Source: Lachnospiraceae bacterium UBA3632 (GTDB lineage: Bacteria; Bacillota; Clostridia; Lachnospirales; Lachnospiraceae). Taken from it: a DNA stretch of 35,331 nucleotides. The position numbers were made by a program, and so were the translations under genes. The stretch is taken from positions 1 to 35,331 of the forward strand of contig DFKZ01000062.1 in NCBI GenBank assembly GCA_002373975.1. The letters run 5' to 3'. The notes beneath the pieces were generated by a model that worked only from the letters and a program-made list of their open reading frames with translations, searched no databases and had not been told where the DNA came from. Below, piece after piece: positions 23,690 through 30,667 of this stretch; the stretch's first letter is position 1; every line of letters begins with the position of its first letter.

Positions 23690-24472
23690 ATGATAAACGT
23701 TGTTATGAATGGATGTAACGGAAGAATGGGACAGGTTATTTCGGGTATCGTCGCAGCGGATGACAGCCTGAATATGGTGGCGGGCATCGATAAATTTGAT
23801 GACGGTCACAATCCCTATCCTGTTTATTCGGAATTGAACCGGCTCCCCTCCGGCGTTGATGTTATAATAGACTTTTCAACCGCATCGGCAGTGGATGCGC
23901 TTCTTGACTACTGTGTTGAAAAGAACATCCCCGTAGTATTGTGTACCACAGGGCTTTCAGAAGCACAGCTTGCCAAAGTGGCTGATACATCCAAAAAGGT
24001 TCCTGTACTCAAATCAGCAAACATGTCTCTGGGAGTTAACCTCCTGATAAAGGCACTTAAGGAATATGCACCTATTTTGGCCGAGAACGGTTTTGATATC
24101 GAGGTCCTTGAGAAGCATCATAATCAGAAGCTCGATGCTCCCAGCGGAACGGCTATAGCTCTGGCAGACGCGATCAACAGCGCATTTGATGAGTCTGACA
24201 GATATGAATATGTATACGACAGATCGACCCGCCGGGAGAAGAGACGTGCAAAAGAGATCGGGATCAGTGCGGTAAGAGGCGGAACCATAGTGGGAGATCA
24301 TGATGTCATCTTTGCCGGCCAGGATGAAGTGGTCACTTTTTCTCATATGGCTTACTCCAGAGCACTTTTCGGAAGAGGCGCGGTTTCCGCAGCCAAGTTC
24401 CTGGCAGGAAAGCAGCCGGGGCTCTATGATATGAGCAATGTTATAGATGAGCTGCTGGCAAAGCAGAAATAA
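23690..24472 (+). CDS. dapB: 4-hydroxy-tetrahydrodipicolinate reductase
   Basis: NAD(P)H-dependent reductase, second step of the diaminopimelate pathway after DapA. The 260 residues start with the nucleotide-binding MINVVMNGCNGRMGQVI. Later signatures are VIIDFSTASAVDALLDYCVEKNIPVVLCTTGLSE, SANMSLGVNLL, and the catalytic and substrate-binding EVLEKHHNQKLDAPSGTAIALADAI, with GISAVRGGTIVGDHDVIFAGQDEVVTFSHMAYSRALFGRGAVSAAKFL near the end. AGAGGCGG precedes the ATG. No convincing promoter could be placed in the 77 nt between the dapA terminator and this gene. hisA follows after 28 nt. Confidence 0.97.
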   Translation: MINVVMNGCNGRMGQVISGIVAADDSLNMVAGIDKFDDGHNPYPVYSELNRLPSGVDVIIDFSTASAVDALLDYCVEKNIPVVLCTTGLSEAQLAKVADTSKKVPVLKSANMSLGVNLLIKALKEYAPILAENGFDIEVLEKHHNQKLDAPSGTAIALADAINSAFDESDRYEYVYDRSTRREKRRAKEIGISAVRGGTIVGDHDVIFAGQDEVVTFSHMAYSRALFGRGAVSAAKFLAGKQPGLYDMSNVIDELLAKQK

Positions 24473-24500
24473 CCGATAATTACAGCAAAGAGAAAAAATA

Positions 24501-25283
24501 ATGGAATTCAGACCCTGTATCGACATTCACAACGGAAAAGTCAAGCAGATAGTGGGAAGCTCCCTCAAGGATGCGGGGGACAGCGCAAGTGAAAATTTCA
24601 TTTCGGAAAGCTCCGCGTCGTATTATGCGGAGCTTTATAAGGAAAAAGGGCTTACCGGAGGGCATATAATCATATTAAATGCCGCCGGGAGCTCTTATTA
24701 TGATGAAAGTAAAAAGCAGGCTCTCGGGGCTCTGAGTGCGTTTCCGGGTGGAATGCAGATCGGCGGCGGCATCAATTCCGAAAATGCCGGGGAATATATA
24801 GAAGCAGGCGCATCACATGTTATCGTAACCTCATATGTGTTCCAAAACGGTATGATCAATTACGACAATCTCAATAAGCTTATCAAGGCTGTGGGAAAAG
24901 GGAGAATAGTGCTCGATCTAAGCTGCAGGCTTACCGAAAAAGGATATATGGTCACCACCGACAGGTGGCAGAAGATCACCGATGAAAAAGTGGATCCGGA
25001 GCTTTTTGAAAAGCTGTCCGGCTACTGTGATGAGTTCCTGATCCACGCAGTGGATGTGGAGGGGAAGAACTCGGGGATCGAGAAGGAACTGGTAAGGATC
25101 ATGGCATGTCACGGAAAGAATCCGTTAACATATGCCGGGGGAGTGAGCTGCTATGAGGATATTGAAACTATCCGGGAACTTGGCGGGGGACATATTAATG
25201 TAACCGTGGGAAGTGCACTGGATCTGTTTGGGGGAAAGCTGGAATTTGAAAAGATATGCAGGATGGTGGGAATAAATAGTTAA
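24501..25283 (+). CDS. hisA: Eukaryotic-type (HIS6-like) phosphoribosylformimino-AICAR ribotide isomerase
   Basis: Fourth step of histidine synthesis: isomerises ProFAR to PRFAR in a TIM barrel. At 260 residues it resembles yeast HIS6 more than bacterial HisA: RPCIDIHNGKVKQIVGSSL, SYYAELYKEKGLTGGHIIIL, MQIGGGINSENAGEYIEAGASHVIVTSYVF, RIVLDLSCRLTEKGYMVTTDRWQKITD, CDEFLIHAVDVEGKNSGIEKELV and VGSALDLFGGKLEFEKICRM. Proposed catalytic Asp8 and Asp139 are present, with phosphate-binding GGG at 88-90 and YAGGV at 211-215. It is not in a his operon; it follows dapB by 28 nt with only a weak ribosome site. Whether a standard HisA exists elsewhere in the genome is unknown. Confidence 0.88.
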   Translation: MEFRPCIDIHNGKVKQIVGSSLKDAGDSASENFISESSASYYAELYKEKGLTGGHIIILNAAGSSYYDESKKQALGALSAFPGGMQIGGGINSENAGEYIEAGASHVIVTSYVFQNGMINYDNLNKLIKAVGKGRIVLDLSCRLTEKGYMVTTDRWQKITDEKVDPELFEKLSGYCDEFLIHAVDVEGKNSGIEKELVRIMACHGKNPLTYAGGVSCYEDIETIRELGGGHINVTVGSALDLFGGKLEFEKICRMVGINS

Positions 25284-25290
25284 CATAACG

Positions 25291-25319
25291 TTGCAAAATT
25301 ATTAAATATGTGTTACATT
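25291..25319 (+). promoter_or_regulatory. Probable promoter for the M23-like/bactofilin genes
   Basis: TTGCAA (25291-25296), 17-bp spacer, TACATT (25314-25319) with TGT just upstream as an extended -10. It lies directly after the hisA stop. Confidence 0.55.
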
Positions 25320-25333
25320 AAATAGACTTGGTG

Positions 25334-25369
25334 CTATCTTTGCGGATAATTATGCCATTTTCCGCATAG
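25334..25369 (+). other. Leader stem-loop just before the Shine-Dalgarno of the M23-like gene
   Basis: TGCGGA (25341-25346) pairs with TCCGCA (25361-25366), with CTA/TAG extending the stem across a 4-nt bulge. It ends one base before AGGAGG at 25371. It may insulate or tune the ribosome site; no T-tract follows. Confidence 0.45.
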
Positions 25370-25381
25370 CAGGAGGTTTTT

Positions 25382-26119
25382 TTGCGAAACGAATATGTTA
25401 TCAGATTAAAATCGAGCAAGCATAAGCGAAAAGTGTTCAGGCATCTGATCCTTGCTTCCGATGACACTGAAGACAGACCTAAGGTCTTAAAGTATCATGT
25501 TATGACCATAATCATTCTGGCGATAATCTTCAGTCTGGTGCTTGGAGGGTTTGTAGGCCTCGTTATATTTGAAAGAGGAAGGGACCAGCGTTTTGAACGG
25601 ACCATAGCCGAGAGGGACAGCGTGATCGAGCAGCTTGAGGGTGATAATGTATCACTTAACGGAGAGATCGCCTCTCTTAACGACAAGATCGAGATCCTGA
25701 GCAATACGGTTGCAACAAAGACAGCCAACGAAAACGAGCTTACGGAAACGCTGGAAGCACAGTCCATCCCTTCAGATTATCCCCTTACCGGAAGTGCCAC
25801 CGTTAATCCGATGGATGGGGACGAGATAGGATGCGTATTTGAGGCATCTGACGGTGTTACCGTAGTCGCTACGGCCTCCGGAAAAGTATCGGAGATCTAC
25901 GAAGATGAGAACTACGGAAATGTAGTAGTTATCGACCACGGGAACGGATACATCACCACCTATATGAATAAAGGTGATGCAATGGTAAAGAAGGGCGATG
26001 AGGTATCTCAGGGCACGACCCTGTTTATTATAGGAGACGGAAATTACGAGCTGAGATATCAGATATCAAACGAGGGAACATACATAGATCCATTGGAAGT
26101 TATCCAGATAGAAGGGTAA
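25382..26119 (+). CDS. Membrane-anchored protein with a degenerate M23 (LytM-like) peptidase domain
   Basis: A 245-residue single-pass protein. Residues 1-38 are basic and cytoplasmic, 39-63 form a transmembrane helix (VMTIIILAIIFSLVLGGFVGLVI), 66-125 look like a coiled coil, and 145-245 form an M23/LytM-like β-sheet domain (VFEASDGVTVVATASGKVSEIYEDENYGNVVVIDHGNGYITTYMNKGDAMVKKGDEVSQGTTLFIIG). Zinc ligands of active M23 enzymes are missing: no HxxxD before the first strand, and YMN replaces the YxH/YAH metal motif, so it is probably non-catalytic, like EnvC or NlpD-type regulators of wall hydrolysis. The TTG start has AGGAGG five bases upstream. The bactofilin gene follows by 14 nt. Confidence 0.85.
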   Translation: MRNEYVIRLKSSKHKRKVFRHLILASDDTEDRPKVLKYHVMTIIILAIIFSLVLGGFVGLVIFERGRDQRFERTIAERDSVIEQLEGDNVSLNGEIASLNDKIEILSNTVATKTANENELTETLEAQSIPSDYPLTGSATVNPMDGDEIGCVFEASDGVTVVATASGKVSEIYEDENYGNVVVIDHGNGYITTYMNKGDAMVKKGDEVSQGTTLFIIGDGNYELRYQISNEGTYIDPLEVIQIEG

Positions 26120-26133
26120 AAAAAGGAGACGAA

Positions 26134-26601
26134 ATGGCTAAAAACGAAACAATAAAAATCGCAACTTTGATCGGACAGGGAAGTGTCTGCGACGGAGACT
26201 TCAAATGTAATGGCAGCGTCAGGATCGACGGAACCGTTAACGGAGAGGTTACCGTGAGCGGAATCCTTGTTCTCGGCGCAGCAGGTGAGATCAACGGAAA
26301 TATTACCGCCAAGGCTGTTCAGATAGGCGGACAGGTTACAGGAGATATAAACGCACCCGAGAGAGCGGAACTTACATCAACTTCAAAGGTGATCGGAAAT
26401 ATCACGACAAACCTTATCGTCATCGATGAAAATGCCGTATTCCAGGGTGCAGTAAACATGAATCAGGAAGCTCCCGAGAGAAAAGGGGGATATCTTTTGA
26501 GAAAGGCTATCAAATCCGGCAAAAGATCAGCTGAATCGGCTGTAAATGATGCCCTAAAAGATATAGAATCCGATTCTGATATACAGACAGAAAGCGTTTG
26601 A
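26134..26601 (+). CDS. Bactofilin (polymer-forming cytoskeletal protein)
   Basis: Bactofilins are β-helical proteins that polymerise without nucleotide at the membrane and often recruit wall-modifying enzymes. This 155-residue example has the DUF583-type core at about 12-115, a run of short glycine- and hydrophobic-patterned turns (CDGDFKCNGSVRIDGTVNGEVTVSGILVLGAAGEINGNITAKAVQIGGQVTGDINAPERAELTSTSKVIGNITTNLIVIDENAVFQGAVNM), then a charged disordered tail. AAAAGGAG precedes the ATG. Its partner upstream is a degenerate M23 protein; pairs of bactofilin with M23 peptidase genes are a recognised arrangement, so the two probably act together in cell-shape control. Confidence 0.93.
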   Translation: MAKNETIKIATLIGQGSVCDGDFKCNGSVRIDGTVNGEVTVSGILVLGAAGEINGNITAKAVQIGGQVTGDINAPERAELTSTSKVIGNITTNLIVIDENAVFQGAVNMNQEAPERKGGYLLRKAIKSGKRSAESAVNDALKDIESDSDIQTESV

Positions 26602-26602
26602 T

Positions 26603-26622
26603 CAAGAATCATTTCTTGTTTT
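26603..26622 (+). terminator. Weak terminator-like hairpin after the bactofilin gene
   Basis: CAAGAA (26603-26608) and TTCTTG (26613-26618) make a perfect but A/T-rich 6-bp stem, then TTTT. It sits in the last codons of the convergent yerC gene. Confidence 0.4.
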
Positions 26623-26911
26623 CTTCTTCACGGAGCCTTCCCAGCACAAGGTCGTAACCGTCATTGCCATAGGTAAGAGAGCGGTTCACACGGCTTATCG
26701 TTGCTGTGGAGGCTCCTGTTTTTGATGCTATGGCAAGGTAGGTCTGGTCGCTCTTAAGCATTGTGGCCACTTCAAAACGCTGAGCCATGGACTGAAGCTC
26801 GTTTATAGTGCAGAGGTCCTCAAAAAATGCATAACACTCATCAAGATCCTTAAGCTGGAGAATAGCCTTAAACAGCGTGTCTGTGGCCTCATTTTTCAGT
26901 TTGTCTCTCAT
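26609..26911 (-). CDS. yerC: YerC/YecD family TrpR-related transcriptional regulator
   Basis: A 100-residue helix-turn-helix protein of the TrpR-like superfamily. KNEATDTLFKAILQLKDLDECYAFFEDLCTINELQSMAQRFEVATMLKSDQTYLAIASKTGASTATISRVNRSLTYGNDGYDLVL is the standard YerC layout, with the DNA-binding helix-turn-helix in YLAIASKTGASTATISRVNRSL at about 58-79. In Bacillus, YerC has been implicated in histidine gene control; a link to the nearby hisA is possible but unproven. The ribosome site is GGGAGA, about eight bases upstream of the start. It is convergent with the bactofilin gene, the stops being only 7 nt apart. Alone in orientation with the tRNA gene, it has a promoter at 26967-26995. Confidence 0.92.
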   Translation of the reverse strand: MRDKLKNEATDTLFKAILQLKDLDECYAFFEDLCTINELQSMAQRFEVATMLKSDQTYLAIASKTGASTATISRVNRSLTYGNDGYDLVLGRLREEENKK

Positions 26912-26966
26912 AATTCAAGTCTCCCATCAATTACACTTTCATACGTTAAAACATGAAACTAAAAAC

Positions 26967-26995
26967 ATTTTAACTCTTTATTTGATTAAAGTAAA
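26967..26995 (-). promoter_or_regulatory. Probable yerC promoter
   Basis: On the - strand, TTTACT (complement of 26990-26995), 17-bp spacer, TAAAAT (complement of 26967-26972). It overlaps the divergent promoter of the DUF1836 gene. Confidence 0.5.
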
Positions 26996-27009
26996 GACTT
27001 TATTATACT
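26982..27009 (+). promoter_or_regulatory. Probable promoter for the DUF1836 gene
   Basis: TTGATT (26982-26987), 16-bp spacer, TATACT (27004-27009). Its -35 lies inside the opposing yerC promoter, so the two may compete, or a single regulator may control both. Confidence 0.5.
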
Positions 27010-27099
27010 AAAGTCGTCTTGTAAAATACCCCCAAAAAAGTTAAAATGGATTAGTGCGGTTTAAGTGATATTCCGTGAATGAAGGAAGAGGAAAGCAAG

Positions 27100-27885
27100 A
27101 TGCAGGAACAAAGCTTGGATCAGCTTTTGGAAAAGATAGATAACAAGATAACTGCCATCAGCCCCATCGATAAGGAAGACATTCCCGTAGTTCCGCTGTA
27201 TATGGACCAGCTGACTACATTTATGGACAGCAAGCTGAGAAGCAGTCTGCGTAATTCCACCGAGGATAAGGTCCTGACCAAGACCATGATCAACAATTAC
27301 GCAAAGAACGATCTGATACCGCCTCCGATCAAAAAGAGATATTCCAAAGATCATCTCTACGAGCTTCTTTTCATTTTCTACTTTAAGAATTTCATGTCCA
27401 TAGGGGATATACAGACGCTTCTTTCCCCCATTACGGCAGAATTTTTCGGGAAGAGAAAAGAAAAAGGATTCGGAATAGAGGACATATACGAATCCCTGTA
27501 TAACATGCTAAAAGGCACAAGAGGCAGATTGCGCGAAGAGCTGGAGAGAAATTACGAATCTGTCAAAGACGCCTTTGACGGCGTTTCAGGCGATAAAAGG
27601 GAATATCTTAAGAAGTTTGCGTTTATATGCGAGCTTTCGTATGACATATATCTCAAGAAATATATAATCGAGCAGATGGTGGATGAGATTTCCGATGATT
27701 ATATTATCGAAAGAGAGAGCGCTTACGAGGATGAGATGCGCAAAAAAGCGGCCAAGGAAGCTACTCAGGAAGCTATGCGCATCGCTAAATTAAAACATGA
27801 AAAGAACAAGGCTTTGGAGAAGGCAAGGCAGGAAAAGATAAAGGGGACACAGTCGTATTCCTCTCTTAGCAAGAAGCTGATCTGA
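27100..27885 (+). CDS. DUF1836 domain-containing protein
   Basis: About 261 residues. The N-terminal half carries the DUF1836 signature found in many Bacillota: VVPLYMDQLTTFMDSKL, then LTKTMINNYAKNDLIPPPIKKRYSKDHLYELLFIFYFKNFMSIGDIQTLL, which resembles the MerR-type winged-helix layout (a helix-turn-helix around TKTMINNYAK and a helix around YSKDHLYELLFI). The C-terminal third is helical and highly charged (ESAYEDEMRKKAAKEATQEAMRIAKLKHEKNKALEKARQEK), likely a coiled coil. A DNA-binding role is inferred; no target is known to me. ATG 27100 has GAGGAAAG upstream and is preferred over ATG 27079, which has none. pcrA follows after 23 nt. Confidence 0.85.
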   Translation: MQEQSLDQLLEKIDNKITAISPIDKEDIPVVPLYMDQLTTFMDSKLRSSLRNSTEDKVLTKTMINNYAKNDLIPPPIKKRYSKDHLYELLFIFYFKNFMSIGDIQTLLSPITAEFFGKRKEKGFGIEDIYESLYNMLKGTRGRLREELERNYESVKDAFDGVSGDKREYLKKFAFICELSYDIYLKKYIIEQMVDEISDDYIIERESAYEDEMRKKAAKEATQEAMRIAKLKHEKNKALEKARQEKIKGTQSYSSLSKKLI

Positions 27886-27908
27886 GGCCGGTGAAATAAA
27901 GGAATGAT

Positions 27909-30161
27909 ATGGCGATAACCGATTTACTCAATGACAAACAAAAAGAAGCAGTGGTTCACACAGAAGGGCCACTGCTTATTCTTGCGGGAGCGGGTTCCGG
28001 AAAGACAAGGACCGTCACTCACCGCATTGCATATATGATAGGTGAGAAGAATATCGACCCGTGGAACATACTGGCCATCACGTTCACCAACAAAGCAGCA
28101 GAAGAAATGAGAAACAGGATCGAAAAGCTTGTGGGATTCGGTGCAGACAGAATATGGGTCATGACTTTCCATGCCACTTGTATCAGAATACTCAGAAGGC
28201 ATATCGATCTGTTGGGATACGACACCAACTTTACCGTTTACGATACAGATGATCAGAAATCGGTAATGAAAAATGTGTGCAAAAAGCTTAACATCGATAC
28301 CAAGCAGTACAAAGAAAGAGCTCTTCTTACAGCGATTTCAAACGCAAAAGACAATCTTGTGAGTGTGACGGAGTATGCCAATTCTACTTTCGGAGACTTC
28401 ACTAAAATTGTTGTGGCCAGAGCATACAGAGAGTATCAGGATCAGCTCAAAAAGAGTAACGCTCTTGACTTTGACGATATTATAGTGCTGACGGTGGAGC
28501 TTTTCGAGAAGCATCCCGAGATACTGGATTACTATCAGGAACGCTTCAAATACATAAGCGTTGACGAGTATCAGGATACAAACAAGGCACAGTTTGAATT
28601 TATCAGGCTGCTCTCATCAAAGTACAGAAACCTGTGTGTAGTGGGAGATGACGATCAGTCCATATACAAGTTCAGAGGAGCCAACATCCGTAATATCCTT
28701 GATTTTGAGGAATACTATCCGGAAGCCAAAGTGATAAAGCTCGAGCAGAACTACCGCTCAACTCAGAATATACTTGATGCGGCAAACAGCGTGATAGCCA
28801 ACAATGCTTCAAGGAAGGACAAAAGCCTTTGGACCGCCGAGGGAGCGGGGCACAAGATCAGATTCCTTCAGTTGGACAACGCATATGAGGAAGCGGAGAC
28901 GATTGTCGATGAGATCAGTACCGCGAATATAAAGGAAGGCATATCATACAGCGATTTTGCGGTTCTTTACAGGACGAACGCTCAGGCCCGTCTTATCGAA
29001 GAAAGGCTGATACTGCGTGGTATCCCCTATAATGTGGTGGGCGGTACCAACTTTTATTCCCGTGCGGAGATCAAAGACATGATCGCCTATCTGAAGACCA
29101 TAGATAACGGACAGGATGAAGTGGCCCTGAGACGCATTATAAATGTTCCAAAAAGAAGCATCGGAACGGCAACTCTGGACAAGCTGCTCGATTTTGCCGA
29201 TATGACGGACGATTCGCTTTTTGGGGCCATGCAGAATGCCGATAATGTTCCGGGACTTTCAAAGAGTGCAGCAAAGATCAAAGCATTTGTAAAACTGATC
29301 GAGGACCTGCGCGGAGAGATAAAAGAGATCGGTATTTCGGGAGTTATCACTCAGATCATCGAAAGGACCGGATATGATGATTATCTCAGAGATCAGGATG
29401 ACGAAACGGCTGATGACCGTATAGATAACGTTGCGGAACTAATAACCAAAGCAAAGAACTTTGAGGAGGTTCATGATGAAGTGTCATTGACGGATTTCCT
29501 TGAGGAAGTTGCGCTTGTTTCGGATATAGACAATATAGAAAGCGACGACGGAAGAGTGCTGCTCATGACTCTCCACAGCGCCAAAGGGCTGGAATTCCCG
29601 AGGGTGTTTATTGCGGGAATGGAGGACGGTTTATTCCCGGGAATGGGAACCATATCTTCAGGAGACCTTGAAGAAATGGAAGAGGAAAGAAGACTGGCCT
29701 ATGTCGGGATCACGAGAGCAAAAGAGTACCTGACACTCACCTGTGCCAAAATGAGAATGCTCAGGGGAGAGACGCAGTTTAACCCCATAAGCAGATTTGT
29801 GAGAGAGATTCCCCGGGAACTCATTGACGGAAATGCAAGAGGTTACGAAAGGTCAGTAGAAAGGTATGAGAGACCATCGGCAGTAATCCAAAGACCTGTA
29901 ATGCCGGAGAGCAGAAAACCTGCCATGCAGAAGGAAATAGGCGCTTTGAATGCTCTGGCCGGGCTTACAAAAGGTGCTCCGTCAGGGCCTGTAACGGAGC
30001 TTTCGTACACGACCGGAGATACCGTTAATCACAAGAAATTCGGAAGAGGAACCGTATTAAGCATATCGAAGGAACCGAGAGATTTTAAAGTAACTGTGGA
30101 TTTTGATGCTTTTGGTCAAAAAATTATGTACGCTTCCTTTGCAAAGCTTGAAAAAGTCTGA
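27909..30161 (+). CDS. pcrA: ATP-dependent DNA helicase PcrA (UvrD/Rep superfamily 1)
   Basis: SF1A 3'-5' helicase for repair and plasmid replication; essential in B. subtilis. The 750 residues match PcrA. The Q-motif region LLNDKQKEAVVHTEGPLL and Walker A AGAGSGKT at 26-33 start the protein; then AITFTNKAAEEMRNRI (motif Ia), SVDEYQDTN (motif II), VVGDDDQSIYKFRGA (III), LEQNYRSTQNIL (IV), VLLMTLHSAKGLEFPRVFI (V) and RRLAYVGITRAKEYL (VI). The C-terminal ~55 residues, VNHKKFGRGTVLSISKEPRDFKVTVDFDAFGQKIMYASFAKL, form the Tudor-like domain that contacts RNA polymerase in PcrA. The next gene has its own promoter inside this 3' end. Confidence 0.97.
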   Translation: MAITDLLNDKQKEAVVHTEGPLLILAGAGSGKTRTVTHRIAYMIGEKNIDPWNILAITFTNKAAEEMRNRIEKLVGFGADRIWVMTFHATCIRILRRHIDLLGYDTNFTVYDTDDQKSVMKNVCKKLNIDTKQYKERALLTAISNAKDNLVSVTEYANSTFGDFTKIVVARAYREYQDQLKKSNALDFDDIIVLTVELFEKHPEILDYYQERFKYISVDEYQDTNKAQFEFIRLLSSKYRNLCVVGDDDQSIYKFRGANIRNILDFEEYYPEAKVIKLEQNYRSTQNILDAANSVIANNASRKDKSLWTAEGAGHKIRFLQLDNAYEEAETIVDEISTANIKEGISYSDFAVLYRTNAQARLIEERLILRGIPYNVVGGTNFYSRAEIKDMIAYLKTIDNGQDEVALRRIINVPKRSIGTATLDKLLDFADMTDDSLFGAMQNADNVPGLSKSAAKIKAFVKLIEDLRGEIKEIGISGVITQIIERTGYDDYLRDQDDETADDRIDNVAELITKAKNFEEVHDEVSLTDFLEEVALVSDIDNIESDDGRVLLMTLHSAKGLEFPRVFIAGMEDGLFPGMGTISSGDLEEMEEERRLAYVGITRAKEYLTLTCAKMRMLRGETQFNPISRFVREIPRELIDGNARGYERSVERYERPSAVIQRPVMPESRKPAMQKEIGALNALAGLTKGAPSGPVTELSYTTGDTVNHKKFGRGTVLSISKEPRDFKVTVDFDAFGQKIMYASFAKLEKV

Positions 30162-30176
30162 CGAATATGCTAATAT
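30148..30176 (+). promoter_or_regulatory. Promoter for the small acidic membrane protein gene
   Basis: TTGAAA (30148-30153), exactly 17-bp spacer, TAATAT (30171-30176) with TGC extended -10. The -35 box lies in the last codons of pcrA. Confidence 0.78.
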
Positions 30177-30225
30177 TAAGAAAATTCAGTTTTAGGGGTT
30201 TTGCCCGGAAAGGCAGGATTGAGGA

Positions 30226-30531
30226 ATGAGTAAAATTGAAGAGTATTTCGACAACATCAAGACGGAAGCTCCCGCTAAGCTTGAGCAGATGAAAGAGAAT
30301 ATCAAACTCAAGAATTTCCTTAAAAAGAAAGAGGCTGAGGAGATCATCGAGGAGATCGAAGAAGAGCGCAAGGTTAAGGCATGGGTAATCATCCTTGCTA
30401 TTATCGGCGTTATCGCTATCGGATGTCTTGTCGGATATCTTGTTTATCGCAGCAAGAAGAAACCGTCATATCTTGATGATTTCAGTGATGATTTCGCAGA
30501 TGATGACGAATTCTTTGACGACGAAGAATAA
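30226..30531 (+). CDS. Small single-pass membrane protein with acidic C-terminal tail
   Basis: I do not recognise a named family. The 101 residues have three parts: a charged, probably helical N-terminus (1-50: KIEEYFDNIKTEAPAKLEQMKENIKLKNFLKKKEAEEIIEEIEEERKVK), one transmembrane helix (about 52-73: AWVIILAIIGVIAIGCLVGYLVY) followed by RSKKK, and a strikingly acidic tail of 22 residues (YLDDFSDDFADDDEFFDDEE) rich in Asp and Phe. By the positive-inside rule the basic RSKKK suggests the acidic end is cytoplasmic, but the equally charged N-terminus makes topology uncertain. It has its own promoter and terminator, so it is a stand-alone gene. Confidence 0.85.
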   Translation: MSKIEEYFDNIKTEAPAKLEQMKENIKLKNFLKKKEAEEIIEEIEEERKVKAWVIILAIIGVIAIGCLVGYLVYRSKKKPSYLDDFSDDFADDDEFFDDEE

Positions 30532-30596
30532 TCTGATCTGACAGGAAATAATAGTTTGAACGGATAGAGCGTGTAACTCTGTCATTTGTGTAGCAT

Positions 30597-30635
30597 ATCA
30601 GGGAAGGCAAGATCGCGTTCCCTGATTTTTGTGTT
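30597..30635 (+). terminator. Rho-independent terminator
   Basis: ATCAGGGAA (30597-30605) pairs with TTCCCTGAT (30618-30626), 9 bp, 12-nt loop, then T-rich TTTTTGTGTTT. A weaker hairpin GATAGAG/CTCTGTC at 30563-30583 lies just upstream. No clear promoter for rlmD was found between here and 30660. Confidence 0.87.
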
Positions 30636-30667
30636 TAAAGGATAAATTTTTTTACAATCGGAGAATT

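Noticed and set aside
27079..27099. Earlier ATG for the DUF1836 gene
   Set aside because: No ribosome site precedes it, whereas ATG 27100 has GAGGAAAG.
30653..30658. TACAAT as -10 box for rlmD
   Set aside because: It would place the start site at the ribosome site, and no -35 is present at 17 bp.
30629..30667. Upstream start for rlmD
   Set aside because: It begins inside the T-rich end of the preceding terminator; ATG 30668 has a ribosome site and starts the TRAM domain.
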